This document shows, one piece after another, positions 20,776 to 32,035 of a DNA stretch of 64,000 nucleotides (the first letter of the stretch is position 1; each line of letters opens with the position of its first letter). Origin of the DNA: Anadara kagoshimensis (Eukaryota; Mollusca; Bivalvia; Arcoida; Arcidae). The stretch spans positions 35,122,172 to 35,186,171 of the forward strand of contig CM037861.1 in NCBI GenBank assembly GCA_021292105.1. Reading direction: 5' to 3'. The position numbers and the translations under genes were made by a program. Under the pieces are notes generated by a model. That model saw only the letters and a list, made by a program, of their open reading frames with translations, was not told the DNA's origin and searched no databases.

Positions 20776-23700
20776 CATTTTCACAAAACATAACAGAAAT
20801 TATTACACCTTTTTCTCGCATATGTGACAGATAAATCTCACGGGATAGTTGGTCACGTAACAATGGGTATTATCAACTGGCCAATGATTTTGCCCTTTTC
20901 TGTTTGGCGAGTCTGATAAATCGAGTTGTCCACCGCGAAATAACGCACGCGATGTCAACATGACATAACAACGGGGAATGTCCACCGCGCAAAAATGCAC
21001 GCGACGTTTATATGACATAACAATGGGCAATGTTCATTGCGCAAAAATACACACGACGTTTGTTTGACATAACAATGAGAATGTTCACCGCACAAAAATG
21101 CACGCGACGTTTATATGACATAACAATGGGCAATGTTCACCGCACAAAAATGCACGCGGCGTTTATATGACATAACAATGGGGAATGTACAGAACACAAA
21201 AACGCACACGACGTTTATATAACATAACAATTGGCAATGTCCACCGCACAAAAATGCACGAGACGTTTATATTACATAACAATTGGGAATGACCACCGCG
21301 CAAAAACGCACGCGACGTTTATATGACATAACAATGGGGAATGTTCACCGCGCAAAAATGCACGCGACGTTTATATGACATAACAATGGGGAATGTACAG
21401 AGCACAAAAAGCACGCGACGTTTATATTACATAACAATGGGGAATGACCACCGCGCAAAAACGCACGCGACGTTTATATGACATAACAATGGGAAATGAC
21501 CACCGCACTAAAAGGCACGCGACATTTATATGACATAACAATGGGGAATGTACAGACCACAAAAACGCACACGTCGTTTATATTACATAACAATTGGGAA
21601 TGTTCACCGCGCAAAAACGCACGCGACGTTTATATGACATAACAATGGGGAAAGACCACTACACTAAAACGCACGCGACGTTTATATGACATAACAATAG
21701 AGAATGTACAGAGCACAAAAACGCACACGACGTTTATATGAGATAACAATTAGGAATGTTCACCGCGCAAAAACGCACGCGACGTTTATATGACATAACA
21801 ATGGGGAATGTACAGAGCACAAACGCACACGACGTTTATATCATATATCAATGGGGAATGTCCACCGCACAAAACGCACGCGACGTTTATATGACATAAC
21901 AATGGGGAATGTACAGAGCACAAAACGCACGCGACGTTTATATCCTATATCAATGGGGAATGTCCACTGCACAAAAACGCACGCGACGTTTATATGACAT
22001 AACAATGGGCAATGTACAGAGCACAAAACGCACGCGACGTTTATATGACATAACATGGGAATGTACAGAGCACAAAACGCACACGACGTTATATCCTATA
22101 TCAATGGGGAATGTCTACCGCACAAAAACGCACGCGACGTTTATATGACATAATATGGGCAATGTACAGAGCACAAAACGCACACGACGTTTATATGACA
22201 TAACAATGGGGAATGTACAGAGCACAAAAACGCACGCGACGTTTATATGACATAACAATGGGGAATGTACAGAGCACAAAAACGCACGCGACGTTTATAT
22301 GACATAACAATGGGAATGTACAGAGCACAAAACGCACACGACGTTTATATGAGATAACAATTAGGAATGTTCACCGCGCAAAAACGCACGCGACGTTTAT
22401 ATGAGATAACAATTAGGAATGTTCACCGCACAAAAACGCACGCGACGTTTATATGACATAACAATGGGGAATGTACAGAGCACAAAACGCACACGACGTT
22501 TATATGAGATAACAATTAGGAATGTTCACCGCGCAAAAACGCACACGACGTTTATATGAGATAAAATTAGGAATGTTCACCGCACAAAAACGCACGCGAC
22601 GTTTTATATGACATAACAATGGGGAATGTACAGAGCACAAAACGCACACGACGTTTATATGAGATAACAATTAGGAATGTTCACACGCGCAAAAACGCAC
22701 ACGTTTATATGAGTAACAATTAGGAATGTTCACCGCACAAAAACGCACGCGACGTTTATTTGACATAACAATGGGGAATGTACAGAGCACAAAACGCACA
22801 CGACGTTTATATGAGATAACAATTAGGAATGTTCACCGCGCAAAAACGTACGCGACGTTTATATGACATAACAATGGGGAAAGACCACTGCACTAAAACG
22901 CACGCGACGTTTATATGACATAACAATAGAGAATGTACAGAGCACAAAAACGCACACGACGTTTATATTACTTAACAATTAGGAATGTTCACCGCGCAAA
23001 AACGCACGCGACGTTCATATGACTTAACAATGGGGAAAGACCACTGCACTAAAGCGCACGCGACGTTTATATGACATAACAATAGAGAATGTACAGACCA
23101 CAAAAACGCACACGTCGTTTATATGACATAACAATGGGCAATGTTCACCGCACAAAAACGCACGCGACGTTTATATGACATAACAATGGGAAATGTTACC
23201 GCGCAAAAATGCACGCGACGTTTATATGACACAACAATTGGTAATGTTCACCGCGCAAACAATACACGCGACGGTTATATGACATAACAATGGGCAATGT
23301 TCACCGCACAAAAACGCACCTGACGTTTATATCCTATATCAATGGGAATGTCCACCGCACAAAAACGCACGCGACGTTTATATGACATAACAATGGGAAA
23401 TGTTCACCGCGCAAAAATGCACACGACGTTTATATGACATAATTATGGGGAATTTTCACCGCACAAAAATTTACGCGACGTTTATATGACATAACAATGG
23501 GCAATGTTCACCGCACAAATTCGCACGCGACATTTATATGAGATAACAATTGGAAATGTTGACTGCGCAAAAATGCACACGACGTTTATATGACCTAACA
23601 ATGGGGAATGTCACCGCACAAGCCGCACGCGACGTTTATATGACAAAACAATGGGAATTTTCAACGCGCAAAAATGCACGCGTAGTCAATGACATAGCAA

Positions 23701-23945
23701 TGAAGGGTGTTCGCCGTTCAAAAATCGACGCGACGTTTATATGACATAACAATGGGGAATATCCGCCGCACAAAATGCACAAGACGTTTTTATGACAAAA
23801 CAATATGGGGAATGTTCACCGCACAAAAAAACACGCGACGTTTATATGACGTAACAATAGGGAATGCCCACCGCACAAAAATGCACGCGACGTTTATATG
23901 ACATAACAATGGGGAATGTTCACCGCGCAAAAATGCACGCAACGT
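20776..23945. repeat. 52-bp CpG-containing satellite, about 59 units
   Basis: Unit of about 52 bp: acgcacgcgacgtttatatg, acataacaatggggaatgt, then one of two tails, ttcaccgcgcaaaa or tacagagcacaaaa. The tails alternate in blocks. Regular units run from about 20930; 20776-20930 holds degenerate edges. Open frames here (for example 21909-22148 and 23550-23901) are by-products of the repeat. It lies in intron 2 of the cyclase gene and is CpG-rich compared with its surroundings. Confidence 0.95.
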
Positions 23946-25234
23946 TATTAGATGTAACATTAAAAACAAAGAGCACTTCTAATGAAAAAACTTTTTAAAA
24001 GTTTGCTATTAAAACACAGTTACTATTTCCTCAATATTAAATTGATAAAAGTGACAGTTTCACCATATTTCTTGTATCTTAAATTGATGTTGTTTTTTTA
24101 AATAAAAGTTTTATTTCTATGTTTAAGATTTTGTATTTTAAAACATAATATACGTAACATATTGATAAAAATCATTGGTCATATAATAATACAATTTGGT
24201 AGACACAATAATTTATCTACCTCAAAAACCGCCTCGGTGAAAATTATATTTTTGAGATTGATAAAAGGATATGTCTACCTCATCAGAAGTCAATAATTTT
24301 GTATTATAAAAATGTTTAGTAGTTTTCATTATCTAATTTCTTATTAAATAAAGTATTTTAGTTGTTTTGTGAGTTTTTTATTATTTCTTTAGACAGTGTC
24401 TGCATTTGGTGTTCCATGGCTTAACTGAATCATTCGGAGACAGAATGCGTCAAGAATGCCCTTTTGGAACAACTTTCAACCATTCTGTTAACCTTGATTG
24501 TACCAAACAAACATATAAACGATGTCTGGATTTGACGACATGTCACTTTGCTTGATTAATTGAAAAATGTATATGATAACTGAATCAGCAATATCAAATT
24601 TTTTGTTTGAAAATATGACAATTGGTTAGGTAATAAAGCAGTTATTTCATGGATGTTTTTGGAACAGTCTAATTCGTTCTTCCTTGGTAACAGTGTTAAC
24701 CTATGTAACACTCATCCACAGCCTGAAAAGTTGAGGGCAACAAAGCTCTATCGGTCATCCCTGATATCTAGCGGCAATTGATCTGTCTGTTCCTAAACAA
24801 CTCATTAAAAACCTGTATACCGAATAGTAGAAAATCAATTAATAGTAATAGGCAATGCAACAAGAACACGAAACAATACAACACTTGAAAGAAAAGACAA
24901 ACCAATAGTGATACCACTGATTATCTTATGTTACTTCAGGCATTTGACTGAGACTTGTGTTTATGTCCAGAGGTAAAGTTTTATTACTTTTTTGTAGCCC
25001 ATTAATATTTATCAATTGATAACAGGTGTTATGGGAATTCTTAGATCTTCAATTGGACGGATTTTATGCTAACATTAAAAAATCCCTATATATTTGCAAT
25101 TATATTATCTAAGTAAGTCTAACATTAATATGTCTCTATTGACATATACATGTACCTAGAATTGAAAACCTAGCTAATGGAAGAACTTTAGAAACATTTT
25201 TGAAATTAAAAATCAATTTTAATTGTTATTTTAG
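23946..25234. other. Intronic sequence, nothing recognised
   Basis: AT-rich, apparently single-copy end of intron 2. No convincing frame, RNA or repeat was seen. The polypyrimidine stretch before E3 is short (ttgttattttag). Confidence 0.5.
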
Positions 25235-25434
25235 CGCCTTTTGAAAAATCAGATGACAACGAAACTGAAAATCATCTTCGTGCTTTTAAGAACGTTCTTA
25301 TTGTGGCACCTCGGGAGCCAGATTATCCTTTTGAGTGGACGAAATTCCTGGATGACATCAGAAACAGAAACTACGAAAAGCCTATAAATGCTCCAAAACC
25401 AAATAAAAAAATCTTGGACAAAATCCAAGTCAAG
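25235..25434 (+). CDS. Receptor guanylate cyclase, exon E3 (ectodomain)
   Basis: Acceptor ttgttattttag before 25235, donor GTCAAG|gttggt after 25434. It enters with CG, which completes a Thr codon begun by the last base of E2, and leaves in phase 0. It encodes PFEKSDDNETENHLRAFKN, VLIVAPREPDYPFEWTKFLD and DIRNRNYEKPINAPK…KIQVK. The V-L-I-V-A strand and the acidic-aromatic segment match the region of ANF-receptor domains before the conserved Y-D-A helix of E4. 66 residues plus the split codon. Confidence 0.85.
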
Positions 25435-25939
25435 GTTGGTACGAGATTGATATAGGTTATTTTCATTGGAGTTTATTCAACTCGCTCATTCCAGTCGTTG
25501 CCACTCGGGTCATATTAACCACTTATCAAGGACATCGTGCTCAATTAATTTAAATAAATAAATTAATACTGTCTTACTATGTGGCTAAACGTAGAAAGAC
25601 ACCTAGATAATTAAGAAATTTGCTTCAAGGATTTGATTCAAGGTGATTATTTCAAAACTTTTTCAAAGCATCGCAGTGTGGAAAGATCTAACTATACCAG
25701 TGTTAATTTACAGCAGTAGACGGCTGTTTCAGATCAGTAGTACTTGGACCAAAATTATGAAACAAAAATGTTTCAATAGTTTAAAAATATCCAGAGAACC
25801 AAAATGTATTTGACCAAATGTACCCAAGGAAAACATGACGGAGTTTACCTTAGTTTTGGTGGATTTTCATACTTTAGCAGCAATTTAGACAGTAGTAATT
25901 TCTGAAATTACAAGTGTATTTAAGTCACATTAACACAGT
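25435..25939. other. Intronic sequence, nothing recognised
   Basis: Start of the 8.4-kb intron 3. No frame or repeat that I can support. Confidence 0.5.
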
Positions 25940-27500
25940 TGGGATGACTTATTGATTTACCCTTTATTATTATTATTATTATTTTGTTATTATTTTTTCC
26001 GCCAGACTTTCGTAAACAGCTTAGCTCAAAAACTGTTTGGTGGAATGTGGTGAGACTTTGAACACTTGTTCACCTTTGACACGCAGGTGTGCCTTTTTGG
26101 GGTCACATGTCATTGGTTGAAATAGAAACGGAGATAATAATAATGTCACATCCTACTGATTTTGCACTCTAGAAAAGAAACTTATAGATCGATTTTATGG
26201 TCCAGTGATTTTCTTTGATATTTTATGAGTAATTGAATGAACTTTTGTAAAGAGCATTTCTCAAAGACTATGATAGAATGTGATGAGACCACCGATTTTG
26301 ATCAAACTTGGTTTATACGTATGACTTTATATGCTTTACATGTTGCAAAACAGAAAAGGTCATTGTGACCTAATTTTATGGTTCAGTGATTTTCTTTGAT
26401 AATATAAAATTTAATAGAACAAATTTGGTGAAACTTGGTTTGTAAGTGCAACTTTAGATGTTTTATGTGTTTCAACACAAAGTAGGTCATTGTGCCCAAT
26501 TGCTTCATGGCCCAGTAATTTTTAGATGATTTATGAATAACTAGACAGTTCTGATGAAACCTGGTTTATAGGTACAATGTGAGATGAGAGAGCAATGTTA
26601 CGCCAAATAGCGGTGTTGCTGCATAAAGGCGCCCGACATGTCTATGCGGAAAATTTCAACGCATAAAGAGATCGGCCACGTTTATGCGGCGGCGTTCAAC
26701 GCATAAAAGTGTGTTGCTTATATGCGGCGCAACGGTGCCTTTTGGACGCATAAAGAGGACTTATTTTAACGAATCTTAAAAAGAGCTTATATCTCGACAA
26801 AAACGGTGGTGGTGATATTAATGATGACGTGGTGGTGACATTAATGATGACAACGACGGTGACAATTGAGAATTTATGTTGATAATGGTAATTGTAAGGA
26901 GAAGGTGGAGGACGGGGACGACGATGCCGACGGCGTTGGCGATGGTGACTGTAATGTTGAGTGTGGTCGTTAAATTGTGATTTTGGCAGAATTTTGATTT
27001 TTTTTTTTTTTCGTCCATCATCATTATCATCATCATCACGATGATGTGGTGGTTTTTTTAGTGAAGGTGGTAATGATGATACAGGTGTAAGTGATGACAA
27101 TGAAGGATGTTATGGTATCGTGATTTAGTTTTCTTTATGCGGCGGAAGGTAGCCTTTTTACCGCATTAAAGCGTCCTCTTTATGCGTTGAAATTCCCCGC
27201 ATTGACGTGTTGGAACACGTTTATGCGGAAACACGGCTATGTGGCGAAACATGCCAACACAAAATTGGTCATTGTGACCTAGTTTTCTTATAGTCATTTG
27301 ATTCTATTGATCATTGTGATCAAATTTGGTTTATAGGAAAAACTTCAGATTATTTTCATGTTGCAATACAAAAAAAGGTTCAGTGATATTGGTTAAACTT
27401 TTTAATAGGAACTACTAAGATATTTTATGTGTTGAAAAAAGTTAGGTCATTGTGACCTAGTATTTGTTCATTTATGTAATTTTAAAAATTATCAAATGTT
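25940..27500. repeat. Dispersed repeat family A, copy 3, split by an inserted element
   Basis: (TTA)n at 25966-25983, the family A core at about 26030-26170, then three or four diverged blocks each with cattgtgacct. The copy is interrupted at 26596-27251 by the long-TIR element and resumes with caacacaaaattggtcattg. It contains two perfect AGGTCA-ttg-TGACCT palindromes, at 26357-26371 and 27444-27458. Confidence 0.8.
26596..27251. mobile_element. Non-autonomous DNA element with long imperfect TIRs
   Basis: The left end (tgttacgccaaatagcggtg … aatttcaacgcataaagag) is matched by the reverse complement of the right end (tgtttcgccacatagccgtg … aatttcaacgcataaagag). Arms are over 70 bp, and a second internal pair is cgcataaagagga with tcctctttatgcg. 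The core (about 26800-27100) is a degenerate GAT/TGG trinucleotide-rich stretch that produces spurious frames. It sits inside a family A repeat, so it is a younger insertion. The superfamily is not assigned. Confidence 0.8.
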
Positions 27501-28247
27501 ACAGTTACTATAAATAACAATTCAGTTCCAGAGCATTTGAAGACGCATTATTTCTATGATTGGTCTTAAACTTAGAATAACGTCTCGAAATAAGTGCAAT
27601 ATTCTTGACTGGGACGTAAAGCACCATTACTCAACTCAAACTTAGAATCCCTGTCTATTTAGAGAGAACATTAAAATTCCGGAAAAACTGAAAGTAACGC
27701 CCTTTCTTTAATTTGTAGATATTTAAAAAACTAAGTCCAATACGACCCCTGATTTTCACAAAAATTACAATCAATCATAAATCACAAGAACAAAGTGAAA
27801 CTGCTAAATTTGACACTGAGAAAAATTATTTTACAGTATGTTTATTGAAGAATCGTCAGTTTGCATCTTACTATTTGTATTTAAAATCACCGGAAAAAAA
27901 CTCGCATAAGGCAGCATTTAAAATACAGTGCTTCAAATTTAAAACAATGTACTCAAATCTTTCAATTTTTTAGACTTGTACCCTCAAGTGTAAATCTAGC
28001 TTATTTCCGTTAAAATATACATTTTGTTCTTAAAAATAGTACACAAAATTGATATTGTATATTCTAATCTTTTTCAAATGCAGAAAATTATTCTAAATGA
28101 TACGCATAACAGCGAACCCGCCATAATTCTGTAGGCGCCGCCGGAGAGCACACATTCGTGACGTCATAGATAAAAAAGACGTCAAATTAGACTTTTGACC
28201 GTACGCACAAAACGACGACGTCATTATGGTATGGATCTACCTTAAAG
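27501..28247. repeat. Family B first box, then unassigned sequence
   Basis: cagttactataaataacaat then aagacgcatta at about 27500-27545 repeats the box at 9045 and 20490. The remainder to 28247 is AT-rich with no feature I can support. Confidence 0.55.
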
Positions 28248-28470
28248 ATACACCACACATCACAGAAAGTGAAGGGCGTATATTGCCTTGCTTGGCGGTG
28301 TTCTTGTTTTATCTTGTTTTGTAGCCTGCCTGTACAAAGTGCAGTGGAGCTTATGTCGCGTATTAAGTCAAAAAACTTTTAAAGTTGCAGATGATGAATG
28401 CCAAAGTATTCTACATCTAACATTAAAGTTCTTAATTAAAAATATTTATATTGCCCTTTTTCATTTTCCT
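28248..28470. repeat. Dispersed repeat family B, copy
   Basis: acaccacacatcacagaaag, gcgtatattgcc, gcctgcctgtacaaagtgca and gcttatgtcgcg match 20568-20690 in the same order, followed by ctaacattaaag as in the other copy. The + frame at 28288-28521 is a shadow of this repeat. Confidence 0.75.
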
Positions 28471-28856
28471 TGCAGTACTTTAGATAGTAAAACATTAACA
28501 CGCTATAAATGTATTTATTGAAACATAATAATTATATAGCATAACAAATTAACAACTTCCAGTAGTTATTACACCTTTATCTACATTCAAATACATCTAT
28601 CGTTGCTACCACTAACACTATCATTTTTTTCTTATGTACAAGGTTGCCACCATTGGGGTTGACTTACCCACCGATTAAGACCTGCTCAAACGCAATGTCT
28701 AGTGCCTATTAATTCTTAATATACTCGGGGATGCTAAGTTCACCATACCAGCAGATACAGACACAGTGGTTTAAATAACATATTATACCAGAGTTGATTT
28801 TACAGAGCTAGTCGACCGGTATGAAGTACCATTCCACAGTGCGAGGCCTTGATCCT
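28471..28856. other. Intronic sequence, nothing recognised
   Basis: AT-rich. A short stretch (28556-28690) resembles 8080-8240 (taacaacttccagtagttattacac; gttgccaccattggggttgacttaccc), so it is part of a dispersed repeat. No genes. Confidence 0.45.
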
Positions 28857-29385
28857 GAGTAATACACTATTACTCACCTCCACCATTTATCAGTACGACA
28901 TCTTGAAGCTTAGTCAAATACAATTCATCAGTTCCACCATTTATCAGTTCGAGTCGTCGATCCTGTGCAAAACACAATAACTTAACTCAACCATTTATCA
29001 GTACAGGGCCTTGGAACTTAGTCAAATACCATTACTCAACTACACCATTTTTTAGTTCGAGTCTTTGATCTTTTGTAAAACACTATAACTCACCATTTAT
29101 CAGTTCGAGTCTTTAATCCTGTGTAAAACACCATACCTCATCGTTTATCAGTACGATGTTTTTGATCCTGTGTAAAAAAAAAAAACATAACTCACCATTT
29201 ATAAGTACGATGTTTTTATCCTGTGTAAAAAACCATAACTCAACCTTTATTAGTTCGAGTCTTTGATCCTGTGTTAAAAAACATACTCACCATTTTTTGT
29301 TCGTGTCTTTGATCCTTTGTAAAACCATTACTCACCATTTATCAGTTCGAGTCTTTGATCCTGTGTAAAACACCATAACTAACCA
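28857..29385. repeat. 48-bp tandem array, about 11 units
   Basis: Degenerate unit: ctcaccatttatcagttcga, gtctttgatcctgtgtaaaa, caccataa. Unit length varies through short deletions. Non-coding, in intron 3. Confidence 0.85.
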
Positions 29386-29648
29386 TTTCATCCTTGTTTA
29401 ACACGTAGAGGGTCTTATAATAGTTCAGGTGTATTATACGGAATAAATCTCGTGTATAGAATTTATAGGATGAAAAAGAGTAAAGCGTCTGAGTAATCAA
29501 GATTAACAACACTCTTATATTCTGGGACAGTTGAAAAACCTGAAAAAGAAATGAGACCCTAGGGTCTTTTAACCGGATATATGCCATATATTATTTATGG
29601 AATGATGGTCGGGAACCATACGTAACTGGTATCCCAGTTACATCTCTA

Positions 29649-29649
<1 letters not shown>
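29386..29649. other. Intronic sequence, nothing recognised
   Basis: Unique-looking. The - strand 81-codon frame at 29342-29587 starts in the array and has no recognisable domain. Confidence 0.4.
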
Positions 29650-29682
<33 letters not shown>

Positions 29683-29840
29683 CGAATTTTTCCGTCACGC
29701 TTTTGTAAACAGCATAGCTCAAAAACGATTGTTCCCTATGTTCCTTGTGCCTTTTGAGGGTCACATCCTATTGGTTGAAATGAGATAATAACGATGTCAC
29801 ACTCTACTGATTTTGCACTTTAGAAAAGAAACTATCTGTA
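29650..29840. repeat. Dispersed repeat family A, copy 4 (short)
   Basis: (TTA)n at 29650-29680, then ttttgtaaacagcatagctc, gtgcctttt-gggtcaca and cgatgtcacactctactgatt. Truncated soon after the core. Confidence 0.75.
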
Positions 29841-30128
29841 ACAATCCTTTGATCTTACAAAATCAACTCCTCTGAACATACAAGAGATATAGCTTAGGTA
29901 TTTCATGTAAACATACTAAGGGCGCCTAGTTTCAGATTTGCACAAATGGCAGCTGTGGCGACAAAACGAAAAACGGCAAGATACTTAAGGGGTAAATTGC
30001 TTAAATTAGTGTATTTGTCAATATATCTGGAAAACTATAAACTTTTTGCATAGGCAAATATACTAGAATGTTGTAGGTACTGGCATAATTATCATTTTGA
30101 CATATGAATGGAGGTCATGGGTTCAAAT

Positions 30129-30805
30129 CAGGGGTTGAAAATTCTTCAAGCCCGACGCCCGGGACTAGAAATTTGGCAAGCAGGACTTTGCAAAAAATCT
30201 ACTGAAAAGCCCATTGGGCTTAAATACTCAGAAGACCAATGAATTTTATTTCCGACTGTCTTGAAAAAATCTTTTAAAACCATCTGTAGTCACGTTGCCC
30301 TGTTGTTGTTTACATTCATTCTTGATCATTACAGTGCTTGTAAGAAATGTTAGTCATTAGATAAGCAGTTCAAGCGTTCAATTGATAAAGAAAAATCTAG
30401 ATAGTTATAGCACTTGTAATCGCTTCAAATATGTCGCTGTTGAATTTTAATTTCACATCTAACAAGCAGACTGCATCGGGCTCCAGTGGTCAGAAAAGAA
30501 AGTCACAAGACTATTTATAAAGACACCAAATATGATAAGGACAAGCGTGTCCGATTGTTTCAACAGCCATGGATTGACAAATTTCCATGGATCATTTATG
30601 ATGAGGATAATGCAGACATAGATCGTCGACATTGTAAATACTGACGAAAAAACTTCTAACTGCCGATAGAAATGATGCATATTGATTTGTGTCTTTCTTG
30701 ATTTTGCCGTAAACTCTGGACTTGATAAAAAAATTGGGGGGCTTTTGATTTTCTGTATAAAAAAGTCCTGGGCTTTAACTCATCTGCAAAAATTTTCAAC
30801 CCCTG
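30129..30805 (+). mobile_element. Small hAT-type DNA transposon with 8-bp target duplications
   Basis: Flanked by the perfect 8-bp repeat gttcaaat (30121-30128 and 30806-30813). Ends are inverted: caggggttgaaaatt on the left and aattttcaacccctg on the right, 15 bp perfect. CAGGGG ends with 8-bp duplications are the signature of the hAT superfamily. At 677 bp it is far too short for a whole transposase and carries only an N-terminal fragment (30431-30647). The host sequence is a family C repeat. Confidence 0.9.
30431..30647 (+). pseudogene. hAT-associated zinc-finger fragment
   Basis: ATG at 30431 opens MSLLNFNFTSNKQTASGSSG and QKRKSQDYL, then a stop. A shifted frame continues YDKDKRVRLFQQPWIDKFPW, IIYDEDNADIDRRHCKY and ends at a stop. 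W-(I/L)-x-x-F-P-W-(I/L)-x-Y-D followed by a Cys is the pattern of TTF-type zinc fingers at the N-terminus of hAT-derived and DUF4371-like proteins. Only the finger start remains; there is no catalytic region. This family assignment is from memory of the pattern. Confidence 0.55.
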
Positions 30806-31215
30806 GTTCAAATGTCAAGGTGACAGATACAAAAAAATACTGAAATGGTTAATTATTTAAAAAACTATAAACATAAGCATATATATTAAAATATTGTTGG
30901 TATTGATGTATAGGTCATTTTGATATATGAATGAAGGTCATGGATTCGAAGGTCAAGGTCACAAATGCAAATGATACTAAAATGGTTAATTATCTTGAAA
31001 ATTATCAACTTTTTGCCTAGACTTGTATATCAGAATATTGTAGGTATTAGCCTAACGATGATTTTGATATATGGAAAAGGTCATGGGTTCAAAGGTCAAG
31101 GTCACAGATGCAAAAGAGTACTGAAATAGTTAGTAATCTCTTTAACTCTTTATATTTTGCTTTTTTTATTGCGATGGTTCACAAAGTGTTTCTAAGACCC
31201 GTGGGCCTCTTGTTA

Positions 31216-32035
31216 TTGAAGTTATCGAGTAAGTTAAGGTAAAAAGCGTTTCACAATATTTTCGTAACTTAAATGTCTCCTTAATTTAAGATTTTTATCT
31301 AATTTTTTAGGAAGCAAACAAATTACCTTAAATATTTAAGGAAATTTCCTTAGAAAAACAAAATGTCGACAAGACGTTTGAGACAAATATTTCTTGCATA
31401 TAAGTGATTATATTGCCTTTTAACTCCGAGTAGGAGAAAAGAGAAAGTTTTTCACCGACTTACATGAACAGATGAATTAGATAGGCGTGATCCATCACCA
31501 GCTTTTAACTGAGGATCTATGCATATATGAAAAAGGAGGTCAATGGGCCTTAAATGCTCACCTGAGCGGGTGTGCACGCAGATGTTCAATAGTCTATTGC
31601 ATTAATTACAGAGAATATCCTAATTCTCAGCAGTTGCGACCAATATTTATGGTCTACCTGTAGTAAATTTATAAACAAGAAAAAAGAAATCCTATACGAC
31701 TATTGAACCCATGACCTTCGTCTGTATATCAAATGTAATGGCATACCTACAATACTCTAATATAATCTTCTCAATATTCCATACAAAATAGTCATTTAAT
31801 AAAAATCATATTACACACATGCAACCTTGGTAACCGAAGCGTGACATTCCAATTGACGTCGATGGTATTTTGATAGGCACATAAAGACAAAATTTTATTT
31901 AAGCATATTTGAATATGAAATATTTGGTTTCTGTAATAATCAATTTTTTAAAATTATTTCTGACGATAAAATCTCCAAGAATAAACACTTTTTATTAAGG
32001 GTTATAAAATATTTTTATTCAGGAACCATTCATCT
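31216..32035. repeat. Intron 3 sequence with an inverted family C fragment
   Basis: At about 31531-31830 parts of family C read backwards: gggcctt…gctcacctgagcg, then gaacccatgaccttcg and cctacaatactctaatata. The rest is AT-rich with no supported feature. Confidence 0.5.

Larger units (their letters stand above)
29990..31215. mobile_element. Family C (pearl/HINE-like) element remnant, split by hAT
   Basis: Diverged ~143-145-bp units (aaaactataaactttttgca, tagaatgttgtaggta, ggtcatgggttcaa) end with gtgggcctcttgtta at about 31200. The same structure is better preserved at 59331-60770. The hAT element at 30129-30805 is inserted in one unit (gttcaaat | gtcaaggt). Confidence 0.7.

Noticed and set aside
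20803-21030. Short frames at the edge of the 52-bp satellite
   Set aside because: Composed of repeat units; no domain.
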